From positions 62,001 through 126,000 of the forward strand of contig CAVRLX010000010.1 in NCBI GenBank assembly GCA_963721725.1: DNA of 64,000 nucleotides, read 5' to 3'. The stretch is from RI-153 sp963721725. GTDB lineage: Bacteria; Chloroflexota; Anaerolineae; Caldilineales; Caldilineaceae. Below are positions 9,191 through 18,484 of the stretch, piece by piece; position 1 is the first letter of the stretch, and every line of letters starts with the position of its first letter. The notes under the pieces were generated by a model. That model was given only the letters and a program-made list of their open reading frames with translations, did no database searches and had not been told where the DNA came from. Both the position numbers and the translations under genes were made by a program.

Positions 9191-10045
9191 TTATGCTTCT
9201 TCAGGCAGGGATATCCCCAGCGCTTCCGGTGTCTCGGCTCCATAGGGATTCTCAAAAGCGATCTGCGGAAAGCGGCTTTGATCGAACGAGTTCAGCGCTT
9301 GCGGACCGCCTAAGCTAACCTCCGTATGAATGGCTTCGGCCACAATGCGAAATGCACCCACGTCGATCCCCTGGCAGACAGCGGGGAGATCGCGCAGCCG
9401 CGGCAGCCCCCGCCGCAACATTTTGAGTGCGCCATTCCAATTTCCCCGCTCAATTTGTAAAAAGGCCACGCCCACCTGCAAAATTCCCTGATAGAGATCG
9501 CGGATCGGGCGCGATTCTGCGCGCCATGCCAGTTCCAAATATTCGTGCTGTTCAAAATAGTTGCGCTGATTAAACTCGATCAACCCAGCCACGGCCAGTT
9601 TCCCCAGCGGCTCGTCGCATCCCGCGATTTGGCGCACAGGCGGGTTTAGGTAACGGTTCACCACAGCCACCAACTCTTCCATCATCTTGCTGCGCGCCCA
9701 AGCGTGATCTGCCCCAGCCCGGCGTGCCCGCTGCAACACTTCCACCTCCACATGACTGCCAAACGCATAGAGGGGGATGTTGGCCGTGTGTGGCCGAGTT
9801 TTACAGCGTACAATCGCCGTCTCCCAATCGCCGGGCGTCTTGAGATCGAGCAAAGCCAGCACCGGAAAGGATTGATCCAGCGCCACCACAAATGCTTCTG
9901 GCGTCGCCACGGTGACGGGACGCCCACCGCAGCCGCGCACAACATCTTCCAGGCGCGTGGAGAAAAAAAGATCTTCTTCCAAGATCACCACAACCCGTTC
10001 CAGTTGGTTTGGGGTTTGCTCTTCGTTTGGCCGGTTAATACTCAT
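9191..10045 (-). CDS. Receiver-like domain fused to DUF309
   Basis: Residues about 15-125 resemble a response-regulator fold ('RVVVILEEDLFFSTRLEDVV', 'VLALLDLKTPGDWE', 'ARRAGADHAWAR'). The C-terminal half is DUF309, recognisable by 'YFEQHEYLELAWR' and 'YQGILQVGVAFLQIERGNWNGA'. The receiver-like part keeps the Asp of 'LLDLK' at the expected place, but whether it is phosphorylated is unknown. I place the start at ATG 10045 because AAAGGG lies 9 bases upstream; the frame is open to an ATG at 10093. It is the only gene on this strand between two plus-strand blocks. The biochemical function of DUF309 is not known to me. Confidence 0.7.
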   Translation of the reverse strand: MSINRPNEEQTPNQLERVVVILEEDLFFSTRLEDVVRGCGGRPVTVATPEAFVVALDQSFPVLALLDLKTPGDWETAIVRCKTRPHTANIPLYAFGSHVEVEVLQRARRAGADHAWARSKMMEELVAVVNRYLNPPVRQIAGCDEPLGKLAVAGLIEFNQRNYFEQHEYLELAWRAESRPIRDLYQGILQVGVAFLQIERGNWNGALKMLRRGLPRLRDLPAVCQGIDVGAFRIVAEAIHTEVSLGGPQALNSFDQSRFPQIAFENPYGAETPEALGISLPEEA

Positions 10046-10208
10046 CTTCTGCATCCCTTTCGTCGCCAGTTCAGTCTTGTTTGGCTGTAGCATAGCATAG
10101 GCCCATGTGAGTCTCTAATTACTTTTACACTGTTTCCCCTTCCTTCTGCTATACTAGACAACGAAATTGGCGAGATGGATAGTGAACAGCGCAGCCTGGG
10201 AGATCACG

Positions 10209-10478
10209 GTGAAAGAGACGCAACCCATCACAGCAATCAGCCCAGACGAGCTGGCACAGTGGAGCTATGAGCAGAGTTATACCCGTCTGCAAACCTTGCT
10301 CGAAGCATTGGAAAGTGGGGAACTCTCGCTGGAAGATTCGCTGCACATCTATGAAATGGGGACGCGTCTGGCGGGCCATTGTGCCCAAAAGCTGGAAGAA
10401 GCCGAGTTGCGTGTGCAACGGTGGCAAGCGGGCAATGGCACACAGCCCTTCACCGAGTGGTCGCAGGACAACCGTTAG
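10209..10478 (+). CDS. xseB: Exodeoxyribonuclease VII small subunit
   Basis: The protein contains the XseB core 'SYEQSYTRLQTLLEALESG' then 'LSLEDSLHIYEMGTRLAGHCAQKLEEAE', i.e. the two-helix subunit that binds XseA to form the single-strand exonuclease. GTG at 10209 follows GGGAG by 7 bases and gives 89 residues, close to the usual ~80; the frame is open further up to TTG 10167. No xseA gene is visible in the window. It is followed after 28 bases by a DUF212 gene. Confidence 0.88.
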   Translation: MKETQPITAISPDELAQWSYEQSYTRLQTLLEALESGELSLEDSLHIYEMGTRLAGHCAQKLEEAELRVQRWQAGNGTQPFTEWSQDNR

Positions 10479-10506
10479 CAAGCATTCCGGTATGGTGTAG
10501 AAAAGC

Positions 10507-10965
10507 ATGGCTACAATCTGGACAAATGACACGCTTTGGATACCGATAACCGTCGCCTTTGGGGTTCAACTCTATAAAGTTCTCTATGAATGGTTCTTGC
10601 GCCACGATTTTGATCTCCGCGTATTGACTCGCTCAGGGGGAATGCCCAGCAGCCACTCGGCCATGGTTACCAGTCTGGCGTCAGCCATTGGCTATCGACA
10701 TGGCCTGAGCAGTTCTACCTTTGCCCTCTCGGTAATTTTTGCCTTTATCGTCATGTACGATGCCACTGGCGTGCGCCAAGCAGCGGGCAAACAAGCCAAA
10801 GTGCTTAACCAGATCCTGCGAGAGCTTTTTACCGGCCAGCCTGTCAGCGAAGAAGAACTCAAAGAACTGATTGGTCATACCCCGGTAGAGGTCTTTGTGG
10901 GGGCCGCTATTGGTATCCTCTACACCGCTATTTGGTTTGAACTGCCCGCCGTGTGGTCAAGATAA
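10507..10965 (+). CDS. Divergent PAP2 family membrane protein (DUF212)
   Basis: The 152-residue protein has the DUF212 signature 'TRSGGMPSSHSAMVTSLASAIG' (a PAP2-like phosphatase motif with SGG-PSSH) and several hydrophobic segments. Another signature, 'YDATGVRQAAGKQAKVLN', also matches. It is predicted to be an integral membrane protein; the true substrate of the family is unknown, though the fold is related to lipid phosphatases. The C-terminal 'LIGHTPVEVFVGAAIGI' helix is typical and supports a full-length gene. Confidence 0.88.
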   Translation: MATIWTNDTLWIPITVAFGVQLYKVLYEWFLRHDFDLRVLTRSGGMPSSHSAMVTSLASAIGYRHGLSSSTFALSVIFAFIVMYDATGVRQAAGKQAKVLNQILRELFTGQPVSEEELKELIGHTPVEVFVGAAIGILYTAIWFELPAVWSR

Positions 10966-11101
10966 ATTGAATTTTTATGAAGTTTCCTATAGAAACTTTG
11001 CCCGCTCTCATTGGGTATGATACGATACCCGCACCCTGACATCCATATTAACTGGGCCAGGGTCTATCTTTTGTTATTTTTGATACCACCGGAGGACCTT
11101 C

Positions 11102-12442
11102 ATGCGACGTGTCGTGTTAATTAAACCCATCCGCGACGGACGGGTTTTGGGCAAAGCGCCCGGCTCACCTTATACACTGATGCGCTTGGCTTCGTTGGTG
11201 CCTGCGGAGATCCCTGTGGAAATCTGGGATGAGAATCTGGCCCCGCTGCCACTGGACACCTTGCAAGAGGGTGATCTGGTTGGCGTCACCAGCATGACAT
11301 TGACCATTGAGCGTGCCGAAGAGATTGCCACCATTGCCAAGAAGCAGGGCGCGGGTGTGATTGTTGGCGGCACGCACTCGACCCTCATGCCTGAGCATGT
11401 GGAGACTTTTGCCCACAGCGTTTTCGTGGGCGAGGGCTACTTTACGTGGCCGCAGGCGATTGCAGACTTTGCGACGGAGGGGGTAAAGGGGCTGAAACCC
11501 GTTTACAAAGATGAGGAGTGGGCCAACTTGGACGGCATCGCCCCCATCACCGACCGCGTGATTCAAATGGTGGACGAAAACAAACATTACTGGACACCTT
11601 ATTTGGAGATTACACGCGGCTGCCCGCGCAACTGTTCTTTCTGCACGGCTATCCGTGTTAGCGGACGCCGCATGAGGCTGCGCCCCGTGGATGAGGTTGT
11701 GGACGAAATCCAGCGCCGCGGCATCAAGCGCTTCTTCCTCACCGACGATAATTTTGGACTGAACTTCACCACGGATCCCAACTATTGCTCCAATTTGTTT
11801 GACGCGTTGATGAAACTCAATTTGCACAGTTGGACTGCCCAATCTGAGATGAGCGTGGCAAATTTCCCCGACCTGTTAGAGATGGGCCGTGCTGCCCATT
11901 TGGACAAGCACTTTATCGGCTTCGAGAGCATCAACCCCAACAACCGCCGTGAACTCGGCGGCAAATCTAAGGGCAATGGGTTGCAGAACATTGAGGCCAT
12001 TCGCAAGATTCACGAAACGGGAACAGGCGTAGTGGGGCTGTTTGTGATGGGGTTCGACGAAGATACGCCGGAAACCTTCCAAACCATGTGGGATTTTATC
12101 CGCACGGGCGATCTGGATGGGGTGAGCGTAACCGTGTTGACACCCTATCCGGCCACACCTTTCCGCGATCAGTTGATCGCCGAGGGGCGCTTGCTGGATG
12201 TGCCGTGGAGCTATTATGACACCGCCCACGTCACCTATGAGCCGAAGAATTTCACGGTGGACGAATTGCGCGACGCCTACGATTGGCTGTGTGGCAAGAT
12301 CTACAGCCCGTGGCAGATTGCGCTGCGTGGGGCGCGGGCCATGCGCCGCTATCCGCTCAGCATGGCGGGCAAGAAGGTTTTCGGCAGTTTCAGCACCGAT
12401 TATGGTTACCGCCGCACCTATGGCTGGCGGAATTCAATGTAG
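11102..12442 (+). CDS. B12-binding domain radical SAM protein
   Basis: The 446-residue protein has a short B12-binding-like N-terminal domain ('VEIWDENLAPL', 'VGVTSMTLTIERAEEIA', 'VIVGGTHSTLMPE') and a radical SAM domain with CxxxCxxC in 'TRGCPRNCSFCTA' (Cys 174, 178, 181). The start is supported by CCGGAGGA 7 bases before ATG 11102. It resembles the gene at 56888 (both carry the 'GF.S.NP.N' and 'FV.G.DEDT..SF' elements) more than the 1531/3641 pair. It stands alone, with convergent genes downstream. The substrate is unknown; hopanoid or lipid modification is one known outlet of this superfamily. Confidence 0.86.
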   Translation: MRRVVLIKPIRDGRVLGKAPGSPYTLMRLASLVPAEIPVEIWDENLAPLPLDTLQEGDLVGVTSMTLTIERAEEIATIAKKQGAGVIVGGTHSTLMPEHVETFAHSVFVGEGYFTWPQAIADFATEGVKGLKPVYKDEEWANLDGIAPITDRVIQMVDENKHYWTPYLEITRGCPRNCSFCTAIRVSGRRMRLRPVDEVVDEIQRRGIKRFFLTDDNFGLNFTTDPNYCSNLFDALMKLNLHSWTAQSEMSVANFPDLLEMGRAAHLDKHFIGFESINPNNRRELGGKSKGNGLQNIEAIRKIHETGTGVVGLFVMGFDEDTPETFQTMWDFIRTGDLDGVSVTVLTPYPATPFRDQLIAEGRLLDVPWSYYDTAHVTYEPKNFTVDELRDAYDWLCGKIYSPWQIALRGARAMRRYPLSMAGKKVFGSFSTDYGYRRTYGWRNSM

Positions 12443-12477
12443 ATCAACCGTTCCTCTATGACGGTGTGGTTTTGGAG

Positions 12478-12522
12478 AAAAGAGTAAGGAGTAAATCCAC
12501 AACGTTTACTCCTTACTCTTTT
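12478..12522. terminator. Perfect 18-bp hairpin between convergent genes (AAGAGTAAGGAG family)
   Basis: AAAAGAGTAAGGAGTAAA (12478-12495) is perfectly complementary to 12505-12522 with a 9-nt loop. The right arm overlaps the stop codon of the minus-strand GNAT gene (ends 12513). A-tract and T-tract ends make it able to terminate both ways. A related hairpin occurs at 58298-58382. Confidence 0.7.
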
Positions 12523-13082
12523 CCTTGCAGAGCGATCTTTAAATCCGTTTCGCCATGTCTTGTATGGCTTTGCACAGGCAAATTCAAGCGGCGCACCATG
12601 CTTAAAATTGCGGTGTTGTCCGCCTGAACAGTTGCCGTGAGCGTTTCGATCCCCATGCTCTGCGCCAGCCGTACCAACAAGCCCAACAGGACTAAACCAA
12701 TCCCCTGCCGGTGATAATCATCGCGCATCACCACCGCCACTTCGGCATGGTCAGCACCTACATCATCCAGTGGGCGGGCTAGACGCGCCACGCCAATAAG
12801 CGCTCCTGTATCGGTCAACGCCAAGACGGCTCCGGCTGCGCTGTGATTATCAACGTTGACCAACTGCTGCGCTGTTTCTTCGATGCGCGCTCGGCCAACA
12901 TTTTCAGCACTCACATGAAAGCGCCGCCGCCGTGTCTCGGCAGAGAGATGGTCAAATAGATCGATCAAAAGCGGCGCATCCTGCGGGCGAATCAGGCGCG
13001 TGTGGACCATCACCCCTTGCGTGGTCACAAAGTGGGTGATGAAGCTGTCGTTGATCGACTCGGCTTGACTGGAATTGCTCAT
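12513..13082 (-). CDS. GNAT family N-acetyltransferase
   Basis: This protein of about 189 residues has a GNAT fold: a substrate-side N-terminal half ('RLIRPQDAPLLIDLFDHLS') and the acetyl-CoA pyrophosphate loop 'RDDYHRQGIGLVLLGLL' (R/Q-x-x-G-x-G/A type). 'ETLTATVQADNTAILSMVRRLN' follows, as in small-molecule or protein acetyltransferases. I choose ATG 13082 ('MSNSSQAES') because it overlaps the upstream HAD gene by only 4 bases; an ATG 7 codons earlier is possible. The acceptor substrate is unknown. Confidence 0.8.
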   Translation of the reverse strand: MSNSSQAESINDSFITHFVTTQGVMVHTRLIRPQDAPLLIDLFDHLSAETRRRRFHVSAENVGRARIEETAQQLVNVDNHSAAGAVLALTDTGALIGVARLARPLDDVGADHAEVAVVMRDDYHRQGIGLVLLGLLVRLAQSMGIETLTATVQADNTAILSMVRRLNLPVQSHTRHGETDLKIALQGKE

Positions 13083-13783
13083 CGCTGTTGTGCATCCCAC
13101 CATTCGTGCATCTCTTGCCAGGGCAGAGTGGAAAGATCGCGTACGCCGCGCACTCGATTCGCATCTGCAAAGAGCGGGTGGAAGGTCTCCACAACATCGG
13201 CCAGCGCGCCCACCACCACACAGGCCATGCCCGCTGCCGCCGCCGCTTCCACGCCGTGACGGCTATCTTCAATCACAACACAGTTTGGGGCAGAGACCCC
13301 GGCCGCCAGCGCCCCGCGCAAAAAAAGATCCGGCGCTGGTTTGCCGCGCGGCATATGAACCCCTGAGATCAGCCCCAGGAAATTGTCAGCAATGCCCAGT
13401 TCTACCAGACAGGCGGCAATGTTGGCCGTCGGCCCCGACGAACAGACCACTTGGGGAATGGCCGCCGAGCGAAAGCCGGCTAGCCATGCCGCTACACCCG
13501 GCAACAGTCCGATCTCGCCCCCAATCGTGGTGCGGAAAGTCGCCTCTTTATCATCGGCAATGCGCCCATGCTCGGCTTTTAGATGGGGCAGCAGATCGGC
13601 CAAAAGTTCCGGGTTGGAACGGCCAAAATCGCGTTCAAAATCATCCCGCGTAAAGGCGATACCCTCGGCGCGTAGCGTGTCGCGCCAGGATAAAAAATGC
13701 AGATCCGCTGTGTCCGTCAGTGTGCCGTCCAGATCCCACAATAGTGCGCCTCGTTTAGAATTTACAGTCACAATTTTTTCCAT
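13079..13783 (-). CDS. HAD-superfamily sugar-phosphatase/phosphoglucomutase-like hydrolase
   Basis: The 234-residue protein has all HAD motifs: motif I 'LLWDLDGTLTDT' (nucleophile and acid/base Asp), motif II 'VVCSSGP' (Thr/Ser position), motif III Lys in 'MPRGKPAPDLF' and motif IV 'VVIEDSRHGVEAA'. The helical cap after motif I ('DDFERDFGRSNPELLADLL') is that of subclass I beta-phosphoglucomutase/phosphatase types. It overlaps the GNAT gene by 4 bases, forming a two-gene operon. The exact phosphorylated substrate cannot be assigned. Confidence 0.85.
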   Translation of the reverse strand: MEKIVTVNSKRGALLWDLDGTLTDTADLHFLSWRDTLRAEGIAFTRDDFERDFGRSNPELLADLLPHLKAEHGRIADDKEATFRTTIGGEIGLLPGVAAWLAGFRSAAIPQVVCSSGPTANIAACLVELGIADNFLGLISGVHMPRGKPAPDLFLRGALAAGVSAPNCVVIEDSRHGVEAAAAAGMACVVVGALADVVETFHPLFADANRVRGVRDLSTLPWQEMHEWWDAQQR

Positions 13784-13897
13784 GATTTGATGAGTTTGCT
13801 TTGATAAACCCGTGATTTAATCACAACGACGATAGCTGTGTCTCGGCGTTAAAAGATTCTGTGCCAAGTCTACCGTGAAAAGATCAATGGATGCAAT

Positions 13898-13925
13898 GCG
13901 CCGGAGTCTAAAAAGGCTCCGGCGC
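13898..13925. terminator. GC-rich hairpin between HAD and cohesin/acyl-CoA dehydrogenase genes
   Basis: GCGCCGGAG (13898-13906) pairs with CTCCGGCGC (13917-13925) with an A/T-rich loop. No strong T-tract follows on either strand, so it could be a terminator or transcript-end stabiliser for the minus-strand block 14-18 kb. Confidence 0.4.
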
Positions 13926-13954
13926 GCTCATCAAAATGATCGATAATTGTATCG

Positions 13955-14205
13955 CTACTTCAACTGGCTGCGCGTATACCCCAGAAGTTGTGCGGGCGAT
14001 GATCAGGTGGGTCTATGCTGAGTGGAATGGCAACCTCGCTGCCTGTTGCGGCTGTCATTTGGGGAAAGGAGAGCACCACAGCATGGGACAACCCTTCTTC
14101 TTTTATCGGCATGGCAAAACTCACGGTATGGAGAGTGCGCCCGAACAGGGCTGTCAGCCACAGACAGCCCAACACTATCCACCAGCGTTGTGCTCTGTTG
14201 TGCAT
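13955..14205 (-). pseudogene. Chimeric remnant: signal peptide and start of a cohesin-like domain joined to an acyl-CoA dehydrogenase 3' end
   Basis: From ATG 14205 the frame encodes a clear signal peptide ('RWWIVLGCLWLTALFG') and then 'VVLSFPQMTAATGSEVAIPLSI', the first strands of a cohesin-like domain. At about 14020-14030 the sequence switches to something homologous to the last 20 codons of the acyl-CoA dehydrogenase gene at 15521: allowing one indel, it reads IARTT-S-GYTRSQLK followed by stop at 13955-13957. The two dehydrogenase tails are similar but not identical, so this is not a simple local duplication. The piece is best seen as the product of a rearrangement or a misassembly; it cannot encode a working protein as it stands. 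Confidence 0.6.
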
Positions 14206-14210
14206 ACCTT

Positions 14211-15520
14211 CTATTCTCCCCCATCAACGAGGGGGAGGTAGACTGGATTCGCTTGGGTGGGAGATTCATCCAGAGTGACTGGGATTTGCCCCTCGTTAAT
14301 CGCTACCTGGCTCAGGTGCAACGGTGAATCGGGAGCGCCATCCACACGCACAGTCAGTAATGGAATGCGCCCGGTCAAACCGATGCCGCTGGCAATACCT
14401 ACAACGGTGGTTCCGTTTGGTAACGGATTGACGCTGACCAACGCCTCGGCCAGGGCTGGCGCTGACTCCACGGTGATAGCGTTCCCCACGCTCTCGAAGC
14501 GGATATCCAGGCTCATCACCGTCTGGGAGGCCCCAGCATCCATGACGAGTTCATAGAGGCTGTCATCGGCGGGTACCTTTTGCAGCCAGAGCGAAAGGGG
14601 CGGTGTACTGCTACGGTTATTCTGCGGTGTTCCCCAATTGCCCGAAACATCACCCAAGAGAGCCGCCGTGAAATTCTGTGCGCTTTGGTCGGTGCTGAGG
14701 GATGTGTAACTGCGGCTGGATGGCGTAAAGATCCAGACGGCACCTGCCCCGTTAAAGGGCAGGTCGATTAGGCCGACCGAGCGTTGCAGAATAAGAAAAG
14801 CGTCCATCGGCGTTACGCTGCCGTTGCGGTCTACATCGGCCAGGATATGCGGCTTCTCCGCTGAGGAGGCTGACTCCGCGCTGTGTTGAAGTACTAGCGA
14901 GGCATCATAGGCAGAGATCCCCTCGGCGTTGTCTGACTTGCGTGGCTGTAAGGTGTAGTTCCCCTGCTCTACGTCTACCAGATTAAAGAGACCGTTGCCG
15001 CTCACTTTGTACGGTGTAGGTCTTGCTGCCCGTAAGAGGGAAGTTCTACACCGGGCACGGGCAGATTGTTCTTCCAAAATTGAATTGTGCCGGTCAGAGT
15101 GGAGAGCATTTTAACCGTCAGTGTGCCGTTGCTGTGACTGGTGGGAATGAGGCCATTGTTCAGCGCTGCGGCGGTGACGGTGAGCGCAGAATTGGTGTTG
15201 GCTGCACCTTTCACCAAGAAGTCGAGCCAGAGCAGCGAACCCACCCCTCGGCTGATCGTGCCCGGGCTGGCGGCTGAGATTCGGAGCGTGTTGGCTGTGT
15301 CGCTGTTGCTGACGATGCTCCAGCCGTTGGTCAGATCGCCACTGCGCGCGCCCTGGAAGGTCAGCACATTGCTGTTGTAGCTCACTGTCAGGCTAATCGA
15401 GACCAAACCTTCAATGTCCTGGGCATGAATGGGAATCTGCACCGTGCGGTTCTGCTCACTGGTCAAGGTGGGCAGGCTCAGACGTGGCCTGCTGTCCTTG
15501 ATAGGTATACGCTTTCAGCA
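14211..15520 (-). pseudogene. Cohesin-dockerin-cohesin-like secreted protein gene, 5'-truncated and frameshifted
   Basis: Read in pieces on the minus strand, the product has a cohesin-like domain ('RTVQIPIHAQDIEGLVSIS', 'LTFQGARSGDLTNGW'), a carboxypeptidase-like linker ('GTIQFWKNNLPVPGVEL'), dockerin-type repeats ('GISAYDASLVLQHSA', 'ADVDRNGSVTPMDAFLILQR') and a second cohesin-like domain ending 'PLVDGGE'. Two indels near 15000-15050 are needed to keep the frame (…PGVEL | PLTGSKTYTV | VSGNGLFNL…). No signal peptide or good start precedes the first domain: the frame hits a stop just after the dehydrogenase gene. Dockerin/cohesin-like domains are used by Chloroflexota in surface and extracellular proteins. 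The gene as given is non-functional. Confidence 0.65.
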
Positions 15521-16826
<1,306 letters not shown>

Positions 16827-16845
16827 CGGTTTTTATCTCCTCATC

Positions 16846-17940
16846 TCAGGCCAGCACAAGCCCGTCCCACGTGGCGAAGCCACGCCCATTGCGCAGCCAC
16901 AACTCCACGGGATATTCACGAATGTAGCCATGCCCGCCCAGCACTTGCACGGCATTATCGGTGACTTGCAGCACCATTTTATCGGCGGCCAGTTTGGCAA
17001 GGTAGGCCAGCCGTGTGGCATCCTCGCGGTTATCAAAGCGATAGGCGGCTTCCCACACTTGCAGGCGCACCGCCTCGATCTCGATTGCCATCTCGGCCAA
17101 CATAAAGGCGATGCTCTGGCGGTGGGCAATCGGTTCGCCAAATGCTTCGCGCTCTTTGGCATAGTTCAAGCGCATATTCATAGGCCGCGCGCGCCTGGCC
17201 CACGGCCAACGCCGCCGCCGACATGCGCCCCACCGTCAGCAGCCGACTCAGACGAATGCCTTTGAGTCCACCCAGGCGGTTCGCCGCTGGGACATGACAT
17301 CCGTTAAAGGTCACGGGATAGACTGCCAGCGCCTGCACGCCCATCATCGTCACCCGTTCGCCAACGGACAGCCCGGGTGTATCACCTGGCACAATAAACG
17401 CCTGCGTGCGGTTGCGCTCTTGGGCATAGACCAGCATGATCTCGGCCTCGGCTGCCAACGGAACCAGCGTTTTGTTGCCGTTGATCACATAGCTGATCGC
17501 CATCCTTCTCGGCGGTGGTTGCCAGAGCTTCTGGGTCAAATTGATAGACCGGCTCAATCAGCGCGGCGGTGGCGGCGGGGAAAGCTTCGTCACAGAAGGG
17601 GGGAAGATAACCAGCTTGTTGCTCCTGTGTGCCAAAGAGGGCAATGGGCAGGGCAAAGAGATTAGGCGTCAACAAGTGTAGAGCCGATGCCCACATCGCC
17701 CCAGCCCAATTCTTCCAAAAAGAGCGCTGCCGTCAGCGCCGAATGTTCGCCAAAGCCGCCATACTCGGCATCAATGCTGGCGGGCAACAGCCCCAGCTCC
17801 CAGCCTGTGCGGATGGCATCGGCGGGAACCTGCTTAGTCTCTTCCGCCTCGCGGTGCAGCGGCCGCAACACTTTTTCTGAATAGCGGTGGACGGTATCCA
17901 CGAGCATTTTTTGCTCAGATGTCATCTCAAACGAGTACAT
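16846..17940 (-). pseudogene. Second acyl-CoA dehydrogenase, three apparent frameshifts
   Basis: The start ATG 17940 has a perfect AGGAGGTGA site. Fragments in order give 'MTSEQKMLVDTVHRYSEK', 'GLLPASIDAEYGGFGEHS', then 'TAALIEPVYQFDPEALATT', 'VINGNKTLVPLAAEAE', and the C-terminal domain 'YAKEREAFGEPIAHRQSIAFMLAEMAIEIEAVR' (read as two overlapping pieces) ending 'QVLGGHGYIREYPVE'. All are standard acyl-CoA dehydrogenase blocks. Frame changes are needed near 17690, 17500 and 17190. Twenty bases separate it from the downstream paralogue, suggesting a two-subunit or two-enzyme operon for fatty acid or benzylsuccinate-type degradation. Confidence 0.7.
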
Positions 17941-18073
17941 GTCACCTCCTCGGATTGAATCTCCCCAGGATGAAAAAACAACTTTGTGCGGTAACTGTTA
18001 TCTTAAAAAGCATGTGTTTTGCTGGGGTTTTGGCCTTGTGTCGAGGATGTGATCCCCGAATTTACCCGTCTAT

Positions 18074-18102
18074 TTGGTTCGCACCCACTCCTACGGTACA
18101 AT
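18074..18102 (+). promoter_or_regulatory. Possible promoter for chorismate mutase-glycosyltransferase
   Basis: TTGGTT (18074-18079) and TACAAT (18097-18102) are 17 bases apart, about 80 bases upstream of the GTG at 18182. Confidence 0.35.
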
Positions 18103-18181
18103 GCATGTCGTACATAAGAGCGACTGTGCTCCCGTATAGTCAACTGTGCAATCTGTTTCCCATCCACAAAGTTGGTGGCCC

Positions 18182-18484
18182 GTGAAAAGACCCGAAGCTT
18201 GTACCACCCTGGAAGAAGTCCGCGCCGAAATCGACCAAATCGATCACGAGATTGTCGAAGCGTTGGCGCTGCGTCGCCAATACGTGGGCGCTGCTATGCG
18301 CTTTAAACGCACTGAATCCGATGTTCATGCGCCCGAACGACAGGCACAGGTGATTGCCGCGCGCCGTCAATGGGCAGGCAGTTTGGATCTCAGCCCCGAT
18401 CTTGTGGAGAAACTCTTCCGCACGTTGATCGAGCATTTTGTGGCCGAAGAGATGGCACTGTTGGCCCAGCGGAGCCACGGGTGA
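18182..18484 (+). CDS. Chorismate mutase / isochorismate pyruvate lyase-like (AroQ/PchB fold)
   Basis: The 100-residue protein is an all-helical AroQ domain: 'CTTLEEVRAEIDQIDHEIVEALALRRQYV' read as helix 1 with its active-site Arg/Asp pattern, then 'AMRFKRTESDVHAPERQAQVI' and 'LVEKLFRTLIEHFVAEEM'. The 'R.E.C..L.E.R..ID.ID' and 'APER' features resemble PchB-type lyases as much as chorismate mutase, so either reaction is possible. The GTG start at 18182 gives normal length. Its stop overlaps the start of the glycosyltransferase (GTGA), a coupling that is biochemically unexpected. Confidence 0.75.
   Translation: MKRPEACTTLEEVRAEIDQIDHEIVEALALRRQYVGAAMRFKRTESDVHAPERQAQVIAARRQWAGSLDLSPDLVEKLFRTLIEHFVAEEMALLAQRSHG

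Noticed and set aside
13936..14327. Plus-strand open frames opposite the cohesin remnant
   Set aside because: Their translations lack features, whereas the minus strand shows a signal peptide and cohesin and dehydrogenase homology.
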